This document shows positions 1 to 6,503 of a DNA stretch of 13,758 nucleotides, in pieces (position 1 is the stretch's first letter; each line of letters begins with the position of its first letter). The stretch covers positions 1-13,758 of the forward strand of contig CAZRXM010000027.1 of NCBI GenBank assembly GCA_964604045.1, written 5' to 3'. Source of the DNA: DRVP01 sp964604045. Its GTDB lineage: Archaea; Thermoproteota; Bathyarchaeia; Bathyarchaeales; Bathycorpusculaceae. A program made the position numbers and the translations under genes. A model generated the notes under the pieces. It was not told the DNA's origin and did not search any database. It saw only the letters and a program-made list of their open reading frames with translations.

Positions 1-52
1 ATGTCTTAGTCCCACCCCGATAGCAGTGGGGTCCGGCAGGATCAACCGGAGT
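1..52 (-). rRNA. 16S ribosomal RNA, 5' end (partial, runs off left edge)
   Basis: Read on the minus strand, the sequence from about 52 down to 1 begins with the near-universal archaeal 16S start CTCCGGTTGATCCTGCCGG, followed by the helix containing CTGCTATCGGGGT and the GGACTAAG-CAT stretch. That order and spacing match the first ~50 nucleotides of archaeal small-subunit rRNA. Only this end is present; the rest lies beyond the left edge. The exact mature 5' end (51-53) is set by processing and cannot be fixed from sequence alone. No tRNA gene lies upstream in the leader. Confidence 0.95.
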
Positions 53-283
53 TAGGTGATCCGGCTGATCGCCGGATACGCTTATTGGGCTACGGCCGCA
101 AAGCCGACTGGAATTAGAGGGAGAGATCCACATAGCCAAAGCCCATTTCAGACCTAACATGTAACTGTCAGGTCCACATTTTTGTGCCCGCAAGTGGAGG
201 CCAACCGTCCTCATTCCTTTCGGCGTAAACGCCTTTCCGGTCGGGGTTGGGCCGCCGCCGGAAATGCGGGCACTTTTCGCAAG
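53..283 (-). ncRNA. Structured 5' leader of the 16S rRNA transcript
   Basis: Between the predicted rRNA start (about 282) and the mature 16S end lie about 230 bases with strong inverted repeats. A nested structure spans 184-273: outer arms GTGCCCGCA/TGCGGGCAC (265-273 with 184-192, nine perfect pairs), an inner CCAACC/GGTTGG pair (245-250 with 201-206), and a tip GGCG-TTTA-CGCC (222-233). A second hairpin sits just before 16S, ATCCGGC/GCCGGAT with a 5-base loop (59-77). These are seen directly. That the segment is transcribed as pre-rRNA leader is inferred from the promoter and from position. The usual archaeal processing stem pairs leader with the 16S trailer, which is outside the window, so it cannot be tested here. 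Confidence 0.6.
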
Positions 284-303
284 ATAGACTGGTTTTTCCA
301 GCG

Positions 304-311
304 GATATAAA
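304..311 (-). promoter_or_regulatory. TATA box of the rRNA promoter
   Basis: The minus strand reads AGAAACATTTATATCC, giving the octamer TTTATATC with a purine-rich BRE-like stretch before it. Counting about 23 bases beyond the box puts the start of transcription near 282, just before the outer arm of the leader hairpin. The same octamer occurs at 3351-3358 before a small protein gene. Confidence 0.6.
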
Positions 312-493
312 TGTTTCTGTAGCCATTAATATACATTCTGTTTTTGAATAAGCAAGTCGTGTTCTTGGAGCGTTTTACGTTTTCCAAAGCCTCTTTCTTA
401 AACGTTCGCCATGTAAACGGTTGCCAGTAGACTTGACGAGGCTCTTGACTGTTTTTCAATTTTTTTGACGAGGCTTTTAAGAGGGTCTGATTA

Positions 494-813
494 CCACGAG
501 GTCTGAGGGTTTACGATGACTATTAATGTTCCGTAGGCTTTGTTGGCTCCAGTTTTATGGCTTGAACCCAGCCTAGCGTGTGCCTAACTACTCCCTAACT
601 TGGGGTCATCTCCGCCTACATTCCTTTACCGTTGTCCAAGCCAACTCGTAGGTGAGTCGCTGCTTCCGTCGTCCACCATTATGATTTCGCAGAACCCTAA
701 TACCCGGCTGCACTCTTGAAGAAGCTGGTGAGACATGTTGGGATGTTCTTTTCACTGTTGTATGTTGGGACGATTATGGATGGTTTGAAAACGCTTTTAG
801 GGGCAGCTTGCAC
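494..813 (-). pseudogene. Decayed family-2 glycosyltransferase (N-terminal part)
   Basis: The minus strand holds three GT2 landmarks in the right order and spacing. SIIVPTYNSEKNIPTC (about 757-780) matches the nucleotide-binding first strand. EIIMVDDGSSDS (653-688) matches the VVDDGS block about 31 residues later. GANKAYGTLIVIVNPQTS (about 497-550) matches the GxxNxG...LNPDT metal-binding region about 46 residues further on. The first block is out of frame with the other two, and in-frame stops interrupt the stretch between the second and third and directly after the third, so no full protein can be made. A GTG at 813 preceded by GGAAAGGAG could be the former start, with a TATA-like CTTTATCC at 848-855. 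The decay may run on toward about 313, where a lysine/asparagine-rich reading frame continues, but I cannot recognise it. The gene identity is well supported; its former substrate is unknown. Confidence 0.75.
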
Positions 814-948
814 GGTCTCCTTTCCTGCTAAGGTTCTTGGCGCTGAAGGATAAAGCGGCTATTCCCGTTGAAGAAATATTCCATGAAGAAATGTTGCATG
901 CATGGTTGTGGGACCGGCTTTTGCATACGTATTTTACGTTTAGAAGAC

Positions 949-956
949 TTAAATAG
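949..956 (+). promoter_or_regulatory. TATA box for the membrane wHTH gene
   Basis: CTTAAATA lies 46 bases before the ATG at 1002. The predicted transcription start is near 979, giving a ~23-base leader that carries a purine-rich stretch, AGGAAAGGCGGAAAAGG, which may act as ribosome binding site. Confidence 0.5.
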
Positions 957-1001
957 GGCGCTGGAGAGTTTCTGAATTCTTAGGAAAGGCGGAAAAGGTT
1001 T

Positions 1002-1835
1002 ATGGAGGACCTTTCAAGGTACTACGCTCTGCTCAAGGATCCCACTAGGAGGAGGATAATTGAGATTCTGGGCGGTCAGGGGAAGATCGGGTTTAAGGAG
1101 CTTCGCGAAGCGTTAGGAGTCGGCGTGGGCACAGTTTACTACCACCTAGACATGCTTTCCGACTTCATTGAGCAAGATAAACAGCGCAAGTACCAGTTAA
1201 ACGCAAAAGGGCAGATGCTTTACAGAGTTTTGAAGGATGGAAACGTCCCTGCAAGCCTCCAAATAAGCGAAGCCCTAAGCCACAGAGCTGCCAGGTGGCT
1301 CTTCCTATCACCTATATTCGCTTTAACAGCCAAACCTCAAAGGTTTTTGCCAATATCCGCTCTCATAATGGTTTTAGGGGCTTGGGGGGTCGCTGCAGCG
1401 AGGCTTGAACCAGCCCTACTATTCTATTTTGAGGGTTCCACGCGGAGCCCCGAGAGCATCGCTGCGCTTTTCGTTTTCAACTGGATAGGCTTGTTTCTGT
1501 TCGCCGAGATTTTGGCCATCGCCCTTTTCAGACGGGTTGGAAACGACCTACAGCTTTTCACATGCATTGGGCTGGCAGCCCTACCAATGGCTGTTTATCC
1601 ATACCTCTACTTAGCCGCTCCATCATTTCTAGAAGCTCTAGCCTTGCGCAGCTGGGAACTGCTGAAAACTTTGAGGGATTCCGTGCTTGTAGTCTTGCAG
1701 GTTTGGAGCATATTGCTTGTCTCGGCGGCTATATGCCATGGAAAGGGCCTGAGGCTGGACAAAGGCATACTTATAGGCCTAACGGCTACGTACGTAAACA
1801 TAGCCATCCTGTTCATTCTTGGAAAGTTCGCGTAA
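1002..1835 (+). CDS. Winged-helix DNA-binding protein fused to a multi-pass membrane domain
   Basis: The protein has 277 residues in two parts. Residues ~1-80 form an ArsR-like winged helix: a KDPTRRRIIEIL opening, a recognition-helix region around LGVGVGTVYYHLDML, and a wing ending in YQLNAKG. Residues ~115-277 contain about five hydrophobic segments (roughly 117-137, 155-178, 185-208, 222-245 and 255-275) with short polar turns. The DNA-binding part should therefore be held at the inner face of the membrane. Such fusions are known in archaea as putative membrane-tethered regulators, but their signals are mostly unknown. The next gene, 100 bases downstream on the same strand, encodes a surface protein and has its own apparent promoter; it is a candidate target. 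The short open frames inside this gene are shadows. I cannot name a specific target or ligand. Confidence 0.85.
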   Translation: MEDLSRYYALLKDPTRRRIIEILGGQGKIGFKELREALGVGVGTVYYHLDMLSDFIEQDKQRKYQLNAKGQMLYRVLKDGNVPASLQISEALSHRAARWLFLSPIFALTAKPQRFLPISALIMVLGAWGVAAARLEPALLFYFEGSTRSPESIAALFVFNWIGLFLFAEILAIALFRRVGNDLQLFTCIGLAALPMAVYPYLYLAAPSFLEALALRSWELLKTLRDSVLVVLQVWSILLVSAAICHGKGLRLDKGILIGLTATYVNIAILFILGKFA

Positions 1836-1837
1836 AA

Positions 1838-1855
1838 GTTCTAGGTTTCTAGAAC
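1838..1855 (+). terminator. Hairpin directly after the membrane wHTH gene
   Basis: GTTCTAG-GTTT-CTAGAAC forms a perfect 7-base-pair stem with a 4-base loop, three bases after the stop codon. A short T run (1860-1863) follows. Archaeal termination relies mainly on T-rich tracts, so it may instead protect the mRNA end. Confidence 0.4.
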
Positions 1856-1894
1856 CGCCTTTTGGAATAGTTCGAGTTTTATGGAAGCGGTTTT

Positions 1895-1902
1895 CTTAAA
1901 AG
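1895..1902 (+). promoter_or_regulatory. TATA box for the surface protein gene
   Basis: CTTAAAAG stands 34 bases before the ATG at 1936. The predicted transcript begins near 1925, so the leader is about 11 bases and starts with GGTG (1925-1928), a partial match to the archaeal ribosome binding site. This suggests transcription separate from the preceding gene. Confidence 0.45.
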
Positions 1903-1935
1903 CCAGTTTAGCATAGTCTATTTCGGTGAAAAAGC

Positions 1936-3306
1936 ATGAAAAACACGAGAAAAACAATATTGGCTTTAAGTCTAGCTTTTCTGCTGGCCGCACCGGTTTT
2001 GGCTGCCGTAAGCCCCTTGGCGAACGCCGACGACGCGTTAGAGAATGTTCAAAACCTGCCCGTCATAGAGGAAAAATGCTGGAGAAATGTATGGTATAAG
2101 TTTGAGACACCCTTGGTAACGCTGGTTTTCCCGGCGAAGGGCACAAAGCCCATGTTCCTGTGGTGGTACACAAATGACAACAGCACAATATACGTAATCA
2201 AGTTTAAGGGAATAATTGAGTACCTCGCCTTTGACAAGCCATATTACAGGCATAGGTTCCATGCAGACAATGCCACGATAAATGCAACCATGTGGAAAGA
2301 CCGTATTGAACCAGCCTTACGACAAAGATATGCGTATGGTGGGGTGATGTACCGCCAAGCGGTAAGCAAGTTTATAGAGCTTTTATTCAGCTTACACAGG
2401 GCTTACTTGCCATTCAGCGCCTGCAACTGGACGCTAACTGGACCTGTGTTTATTGAAGAGAAAGGCTACTGGTCCTTCAATTTTACCCTAACCACTGTCT
2501 ACGGTCATCCAAACCTGAAGTTCGCAGAAAACAACATTGAAATCAGATGCAGGTTCTACAACACCACAACCATAGAAATGCCGGATCCTGATCCAAAGTA
2601 CGCCGACTATAACTATACTGTTGCAGCTGGACAGTTGAAGTTCGACTTCGTTGTGAAGCATTGGGAATGGAACATAAACAAAATCAACGACTTCCTCAAA
2701 AAATGGAATATCTCGATACCTGAGAGCAAAACAGGATTGGCACTATGGATTAACATGGCTTCCATAAAGCTTAAAGATTTACCATGCGCTGAAAATGAAG
2801 TGCAATATCAGGTGGAGCATCAGGTTGAGACAGCGTCCCAAATGAGGGAGGCAATAGTCAATGGCGAGCGCTACGCTGTGGATAAGAATGAAACAAGCCA
2901 GGATGAGAACCCGGTACAAGCCACGCTTCAGATTAGGGAGAGGTTCAGGGAACGCGTAAGGGTTTACTTTGCCCGCGGAGAAAAAGATGTCCCCGTAGGC
3001 TTCTTGGAGTTTGTGCCGTGGGCAAGGCTTCTATACCCGAACGGCACAACCCATGAGTTTGTAGATGTTACGGCATCATACATAGCGGCGGGTGGACACC
3101 TCAGACTGTTCATTTGCTACCCATACTTTGGGAACTACGCGCTGGAGCATGATCCAACGATAGGTCTGGCGTCAGCTCCAACAATCCCAGAACTGATAAC
3201 CACAAAACTGCTGTGGATCTTGATTGGAGCCACTGCGGTCATCGGTGTGGCTGTTGCTGCTGTGAAATTGCTTAAAAAGCCCGTAAACGTCTTGACTGTC
3301 AAATAA
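1936..3306 (+). CDS. Large secreted, C-terminally anchored surface protein, unrecognised family
   Basis: The 456-residue protein starts with a signal peptide: a basic MKNTRKT, a hydrophobic core to about residue 24, and a probable cleavage near ANA-DD at about 32. It ends with one transmembrane helix (about 427-447, LLWILIGATAVIGVAVAAV) followed by a lysine-rich tail, so almost the whole chain faces outside. The ectodomain is rich in aromatic residues and has about ten N-x-S/T sequons (such as NST, NAT, NWT, NFT, NYT, NIS and NGT), as expected for a glycosylated archaeal envelope protein. Five cysteines are spread over the mature ectodomain. I see no catalytic motif and do not recognise a known fold. 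Position after the membrane-bound regulator suggests, but does not prove, linked control. Length and sequon density would also suit a minor S-layer-associated or adhesion protein. Confidence 0.85.
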   Translation: MKNTRKTILALSLAFLLAAPVLAAVSPLANADDALENVQNLPVIEEKCWRNVWYKFETPLVTLVFPAKGTKPMFLWWYTNDNSTIYVIKFKGIIEYLAFDKPYYRHRFHADNATINATMWKDRIEPALRQRYAYGGVMYRQAVSKFIELLFSLHRAYLPFSACNWTLTGPVFIEEKGYWSFNFTLTTVYGHPNLKFAENNIEIRCRFYNTTTIEMPDPDPKYADYNYTVAAGQLKFDFVVKHWEWNINKINDFLKKWNISIPESKTGLALWINMASIKLKDLPCAENEVQYQVEHQVETASQMREAIVNGERYAVDKNETSQDENPVQATLQIRERFRERVRVYFARGEKDVPVGFLEFVPWARLLYPNGTTHEFVDVTASYIAAGGHLRLFICYPYFGNYALEHDPTIGLASAPTIPELITTKLLWILIGATAVIGVAVAAVKLLKKPVNVLTVK

Positions 3307-3315
3307 CCCCTCCCC

Positions 3316-3342
3316 TTTTTGTTTTTGGCAAATTCTTTTTTT
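3316..3342 (+). terminator. T-rich terminator after the surface protein gene
   Basis: Three T tracts of 5, 5 and 7 bases follow the stop codon closely (3316-3320, 3322-3326, 3336-3342). Oligo-T runs without a required hairpin are the usual archaeal intrinsic stop signal. The next promoter follows almost at once. Confidence 0.55.
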
Positions 3343-3350
3343 GGGTAAAG

Positions 3351-3358
3351 TTTATATC
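3351..3358 (+). promoter_or_regulatory. TATA box that sets the start of the 47-residue protein
   Basis: TTTATATC is identical to the octamer proposed for the rRNA promoter. The predicted transcription start is near 3381, eight bases before ATG 3389. It rules against the upstream in-frame TTG at 3341, which would lie before the box. Confidence 0.55.
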
Positions 3359-3388
3359 GTGTATCACTACGTAATATTTTGGATTCAA

Positions 3389-3532
3389 ATGAAAAAGAGA
3401 GAAGAGGAAGAAATCCGCTGGCAAGTCGTTAAAGCCATACTTGAAGAGTTTCCAGAGGTAAGGGAAAAGGTTAAAGATTACATAGAAAAGCATTACAAAT
3501 CGAAGGGTTCAGCCTCGAAGCTTGGATCTTAA
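3389..3532 (+). CDS. Small charged helical protein, 47 residues
   Basis: From the ATG at 3389 the product is a 47-residue chain opening with MKKREEEEIRW. Residues ~1-36 are strongly charged and look like one or two amphipathic helices (WQVVKAILEEFPEVREKVKDYIEKHY), and the last ~10 are a flexible Ser/Gly/Lys tail. There is no signal peptide or membrane segment and no motif I recognise. The close TATA box and conserved-looking helix periodicity argue for a real gene rather than chance. It ends two bases before the stop of the convergent winged-helix gene on the other strand, so their transcripts must overlap at the 3' ends. The function is unknown; a small partner protein or DNA/RNA-associated protein is possible but not shown. 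Confidence 0.6.
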   Translation: MKKREEEEIRWQVVKAILEEFPEVREKVKDYIEKHYKSKGSASKLGS

Positions 3533-3534
3533 GT

Positions 3535-3873
3535 TTAGTTCTTCCTTAACAAGTGGGTCGGCGGGACTTTAACGTTATTTTTGTTGTTTTCGGTTTTTAG
3601 GAGCTCTGTTATTTCGCGGTAGCGTTGGAGAAACTCCAGACCCTTTGGTGTCGCCTTATAAAATTCTTTGCCGTTTTCCACTTTCTTATCGATTAGGTTC
3701 ATTTTCTCCATGAGCTTCAAGTAGTTGTTGAGCTGCGTGAAGCTCAGGTTTGCCCTATACATAATTTGGGTTTTCAAGACACCTTCTTTGGCTATTTCCA
3801 GAATTTCCGCAATAATGTAAAGCTTGTCCCGCCTTTTAGATTGGGGGTTGGAGTCCCCAACTTTCATTTCCAC
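3535..3873 (-). CDS. Small winged-helix DNA-binding protein (HTH_45-like)
   Basis: The 112-residue protein resembles the archaeal single-domain winged-helix proteins of the HTH_45 type. After a polar N-terminus, residues ~17-95 give helix-turn-helix and wing: KLYIIAEILEIAKEGVLKT, then the YRANLSFTQLNNYLKLMEKMNLI recognition region, then the wing pair ENGKEFYKATPKG. A charged, asparagine-rich tail follows. The start is GTG at 3873, five bases after GAGAGG (3879-3884); ATG at 3867 is an alternative. A TATA-like CTTAAAAT at 3920-3927 would start transcription near 3897. It diverges from the phosphodiesterase gene and converges on the 47-residue gene, so it may control either neighbour or itself. 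The target is unknown. Confidence 0.8.
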   Translation of the reverse strand: MEMKVGDSNPQSKRRDKLYIIAEILEIAKEGVLKTQIMYRANLSFTQLNNYLKLMEKMNLIDKKVENGKEFYKATPKGLEFLQRYREITELLKTENNKNNVKVPPTHLLRKN

Positions 3874-3919
3874 ATTTTCCTCTCAACAAATGGTTCAAGA
3901 TAATGGAGAGACACTGCGT

Positions 3920-3927
3920 ATTTTAAG
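3920..3927 (-). promoter_or_regulatory. TATA box for the small winged-helix gene
   Basis: CTTAAAAT on the minus strand, with the predicted transcript start near 3897, gives a ~24-base leader containing GAGAGG. It shares the 180-base divergent region with the phosphodiesterase gene, which has only a weak candidate box (CTTATAG, 4014-4020). Confidence 0.4.
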
Positions 3928-4055
3928 CGGTGTTTCCACAACCCTACTATTACAGCTCTTGCAATATTTTTCTAGAAGAATCCTCTATGAAGCTTCACCT
4001 TTTCAGAAACAGTCTTATAGGCTTGGAGAAAATACCAACTAAAAAGGGTGAGAAA

Positions 4056-4556
4056 ATGCTTGTGGGTTTGATTTCAGACACCCATGACAACCTTCCCATG
4101 GTGGAGAGGGCTGTAAAAAAGCTCAACGAGGAGAAAGTTGGTCTTGTGCTCCACGCCGGCGACTATGTGGCGCCCTTCGTGGTTCCTAGACTCGGTGGGC
4201 TGAAAGTCAGGCTTATAGGGGTTTTCGGGAACAACGACGGGGATAAGGAGCTTTTGAAAAAACGGTTTAGCGAAAACCCCATGTTTGAGGTTCATGGAAA
4301 CTTTGCAAAGGTGAATGTTGACAATGTCAAGATTGCGTTGCTGCATGGCAGCGAAGAGGAGCTTTTAAAGGCTTTAATTGAAAGTGAGGCTTTCAACGTG
4401 GTGGTTCATGGTCACACTCATAGGGCGGAAACATACCGCAAGGGAAAGACTTTGGTTGTCAACCCAGGTGAGGTTTGCGGATACCTAACGGGAAAAGCCA
4501 CAATAGCTCTTCTCGACACTGTGAATCTTGAGGCGAAAATCGTAGACTTGATCTAA
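4056..4556 (+). CDS. Metallophosphoesterase of the YfcE/MJ0936 type
   Basis: From ATG 4056 the protein has 166 residues, the usual length of this family. The metal-binding motifs of a calcineurin-like phosphoesterase are all present: SDTHDN (Asp8, His10), HAGD (Asp36), GNND (Asn59), LLHGSE (His97) and HGHTH (His118-His122). Family members hydrolyse phosphodiesters such as bis-p-nitrophenyl phosphate with Ni or Mn; the in-cell substrate is uncertain. The start is chosen because GGTG (4047-4050) stands five bases before this ATG and MLVGLISDTH is the normal family beginning; an open frame reaches back to 3930 but that extension has no family features. Its stop overlaps the stop of moaA on the other strand by three to four bases. 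Confidence 0.9.
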   Translation: MLVGLISDTHDNLPMVERAVKKLNEEKVGLVLHAGDYVAPFVVPRLGGLKVRLIGVFGNNDGDKELLKKRFSENPMFEVHGNFAKVNVDNVKIALLHGSEEELLKALIESEAFNVVVHGHTHRAETYRKGKTLVVNPGEVCGYLTGKATIALLDTVNLEAKIVDLI

Positions 4557-5485
4557 GCGTTTACACGGTAGTAGGGTGTCCTCAACTGATTAACAAGCCT
4601 AAATAGGGATTCAATTTCTCCATCGGTAGCTCCCCTACGCATGGGTGTTAAAACATCCACAATGTTGTCGCTTCTCATCAAGCACGGTTTAAGTTTTCCG
4701 TCGCTTGTAACCCTGAGGCGGGTGCAGTGCATGCAAAATTCCGTGTTTTCAATTGGGTGAACAACCTCCACTTTCAGGTCTGGAAGGTGGTATACACGTC
4801 GGTTTTGCATGTACCGTCTAACCTCGACTTTTAGGGCTTTCTGCCTCAACATCTCCTCATACTCGTCTAACGGTTTGTGGTAAGCCTCATAGTACTCGCG
4901 GCTTATGTTCACGGGTTCAAGTTCAATGAGTTGCAGAACTGCTCCTGTTTCCCTCGCAAAATCCATCATCTCCAGCACGTGGGAGTCGTTCACACCTTTC
5001 AAAATAAGCATGTTGAGCTTAACGGGGTTTAATCCAGCCTCGACGGCGGCTTTAACACCCCTCAAAACGTTTTCTAACCTGCCGCCTGTCAGCTTACAAT
5101 ACGTTTCGCCGTCTATTGTTGGAAGGTTTATATTCACCCTTTTCAAGCCGTTTGCCCGCAGCTCCTTGGCTAAGGGTTCAAGAAGCGTTCCATTGGTTGT
5201 CACGGAGAGCTCTTCTAAGCCTTTTAGGGAGGCTATGCCTCGGATTATCTGCACAATATCCTTCCGCATCAGCGGTTCGCCACCTGTTAACTTAATCCTT
5301 GAAATGCCAAGTTTGACCGCTATTCTTGCTATACGCACAACCTCCTCCGTCGTCATCTCTACGGGGCTCTCTGCAAGTTTGTCCTCACCTTCCGCATGAC
5401 AGAAACTGCAATGCAGATTGCAAGGCTTTGTCAAGACTATCCTGAGGTTTAGAAGCGGTCGACCGTAACTATCCACAAGCACCAT
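4553..5485 (-). CDS. moaA: GTP 3',8-cyclase MoaA (molybdenum cofactor biosynthesis)
   Basis: The 310-residue radical SAM enzyme turns GTP into 3',8-cyclo-GTP, the first step of molybdopterin synthesis. The N-terminal cluster motif is CNLHCSFC (Cys22, Cys26, Cys29), GGEP is at 68-71 for SAM binding, and the C-terminal cluster motif is Cys251-x2-Cys254-x13-Cys268, which marks MoaA among radical SAM proteins. The chain ends in LRTPYYRVNA and lacks the C-terminal double glycine that is important in characterised bacterial and human MoaA; I am not sure how widely archaeal homologues keep it. The start lies two bases after the moaB stop, so it is translated from the moaCBA mRNA. It converges with the phosphodiesterase gene. 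Confidence 0.95.
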   Translation of the reverse strand: MVLVDSYGRPLLNLRIVLTKPCNLHCSFCHAEGEDKLAESPVEMTTEEVVRIARIAVKLGISRIKLTGGEPLMRKDIVQIIRGIASLKGLEELSVTTNGTLLEPLAKELRANGLKRVNINLPTIDGETYCKLTGGRLENVLRGVKAAVEAGLNPVKLNMLILKGVNDSHVLEMMDFARETGAVLQLIELEPVNISREYYEAYHKPLDEYEEMLRQKALKVEVRRYMQNRRVYHLPDLKVEVVHPIENTEFCMHCTRLRVTSDGKLKPCLMRSDNIVDVLTPMRRGATDGEIESLFRLVNQLRTPYYRVNA

Positions 5486-5487
5486 CG

Positions 5488-6018
5488 TTATTCCCGCGCG
5501 TGCTTAACGATGTGTGCGGCTTCCGGCAATATAAGCTTTTCAAGGCAAAGCCTAACAGCGTCCGGTGATCCTGGAATACAGAAGAAGGCTTTGCCTTTGG
5601 CTATCCCGGCGAAGGCGCGGGAGAGGATAGCGGCTGAACCAATTTTTTCATAGCTTAAAAACCTGAAAAGCTCTCCGAAGCCCGGTAAAGTTTTCTCCAT
5701 GAAGGGTGAAACTGTCTCTATGGTTATGTCCGTTGGTGTTATTCCCGTTCCTCCGCAGAATATGGCGACGTCTATGTGGGATGCTTTTAAAACGGTTTTG
5801 ACAGTTTCTTCTATGGCTTTTTCGTCGTCGGGTATGATTTTGCGGAAAACAACTGAGTAGCCGTAGTCCTTAACCATCTTCTCCATCAAATCGCCCGACT
5901 CGTCCTCGATTTTTTCGCCTTTTTTCAGCTTGGCGTAGCGGGAGGTGCTGCAGACAACTATGCAAAAACCCAGTTTTTTAGGTGCTTCAGCCTTATGCCT
6001 AAGCATGCTCTCGCTCAT
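5488..6018 (-). CDS. moaB: Molybdopterin adenylyltransferase MoaB
   Basis: A 176-residue MoaB/MogA-fold protein. Its signature lies at FCGGTGITPTD (GGTG 89-92, TPTD 94-97), with the later SRAFAGIAKGKAFFCIPGSPDA region forming the rest of the MPT/nucleotide pocket. In archaea MoaB is taken to adenylylate molybdopterin before metal insertion, the role of bacterial MogA. The first ~15 residues are a polar extension. The ATG overlaps the moaC stop (ATGA), with AAGGAGAGG upstream as ribosome binding site, so it is translationally coupled to moaC. No moaD, moaE or moeA gene is in this window. Confidence 0.93.
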   Translation of the reverse strand: MSESMLRHKAEAPKKLGFCIVVCSTSRYAKLKKGEKIEDESGDLMEKMVKDYGYSVVFRKIIPDDEKAIEETVKTVLKASHIDVAIFCGGTGITPTDITIETVSPFMEKTLPGFGELFRFLSYEKIGSAAILSRAFAGIAKGKAFFCIPGSPDAVRLCLEKLILPEAAHIVKHARE

Positions 6019-6458
6019 TTTGTCCTCTCCTTAACCTTTCTCACAACGCGAATGTCCTCAATAACGGTGGATGGATACTGCCCCTCCGAGTCCTTCTCAT
6101 ATTGTTTAACCATGTCCCATATTGTCAGAAGGCTTACAGCCGTCGCCACCAATGCTTCCATCTCAACGCCTGTTTGGGCCTCGGTTTTGACTGTGGACGA
6201 AACCTGCATCGTGGAGTCATCGATTATTTCTATGTCCACCTTTACGTTAGTCAATGGCAATGGGTGGCAGAATGGAATCAAAATGCTTGTCTCCTTTGCA
6301 GCCAACGTCCCAGCGATCTTCGCCGTATAGATTGGGTCGCCTTTCTCAACTTTCCCGTTCCGAATTAGGTTTATGGTCTCTGGCTTAAGCTTAATCCTGC
6401 CCGTGGCCGTAGCCTCCCGGTAAACTTTAGGCTTTCCGGTTATGTCCACCATGGCCAT
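6015..6458 (-). CDS. moaC: Cyclic pyranopterin monophosphate synthase MoaC
   Basis: About 147 residues from the chosen ATG at 6458. It converts 3',8-cyclo-GTP, the MoaA product, to cPMP. Family motifs are MVDITGK at the start, IPFCHPLPLT (Cys64-His65), KTEAQTGVEMEAL (91-103) and LLTIWDMVK, which supplies the Asp115 and Lys118 equivalent to the catalytic DM-K pair. The frame stays open to a TTG at 6476, but a TATA-like box at 6496-6503 predicts transcription from about 6473, and MAMVDIT is the normal family beginning; 6452 (MVDIT) is also possible. It is followed by moaB with a 4-base overlap. Confidence 0.93.
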   Translation of the reverse strand: MAMVDITGKPKVYREATATGRIKLKPETINLIRNGKVEKGDPIYTAKIAGTLAAKETSILIPFCHPLPLTNVKVDIEIIDDSTMQVSSTVKTEAQTGVEMEALVATAVSLLTIWDMVKQYEKDSEGQYPSTVIEDIRVVRKVKERTK

Positions 6459-6495
6459 CCTGAATCCCAGCTTCAAAAACTAGACGTGGATCTAC

Positions 6496-6503
6496 TTATT
6501 TAA
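6496..6503 (-). promoter_or_regulatory. Possible internal promoter for moaCBA
   Basis: The minus strand reads GTTAAATAAG, so the TATA-like TTAAATAA overlaps the last codons and stop of the small winged-helix gene. The predicted transcript starts near 6473, 15 bases before the moaC ATG. Read-through from orc1/cdc6 is equally possible. Confidence 0.35.

Noticed and set aside
211..459. 82-codon minus-strand open frame
   Set aside because: It crosses the proposed rRNA promoter and leader hairpin, ends in a low-complexity RPERRLRRKE stretch produced by the structured leader, and has no recognisable family. Its first part may at most be debris of the glycosyltransferase.
802..956. Plus-strand open stretch ending HAWLWDRLLHTYFTFRRLK before a stop at 954
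   Set aside because: It looks protein-like and could be the tail of a lost gene, but it has no start codon near its beginning, no family I recognise, and its end overlaps the TATA box of the next gene.
4905..5399. 164-codon plus-strand open frame inside moaA
   Set aside because: It is opposite a fully supported MoaA with all cluster cysteines; the serine-rich composition is typical of an antisense shadow.
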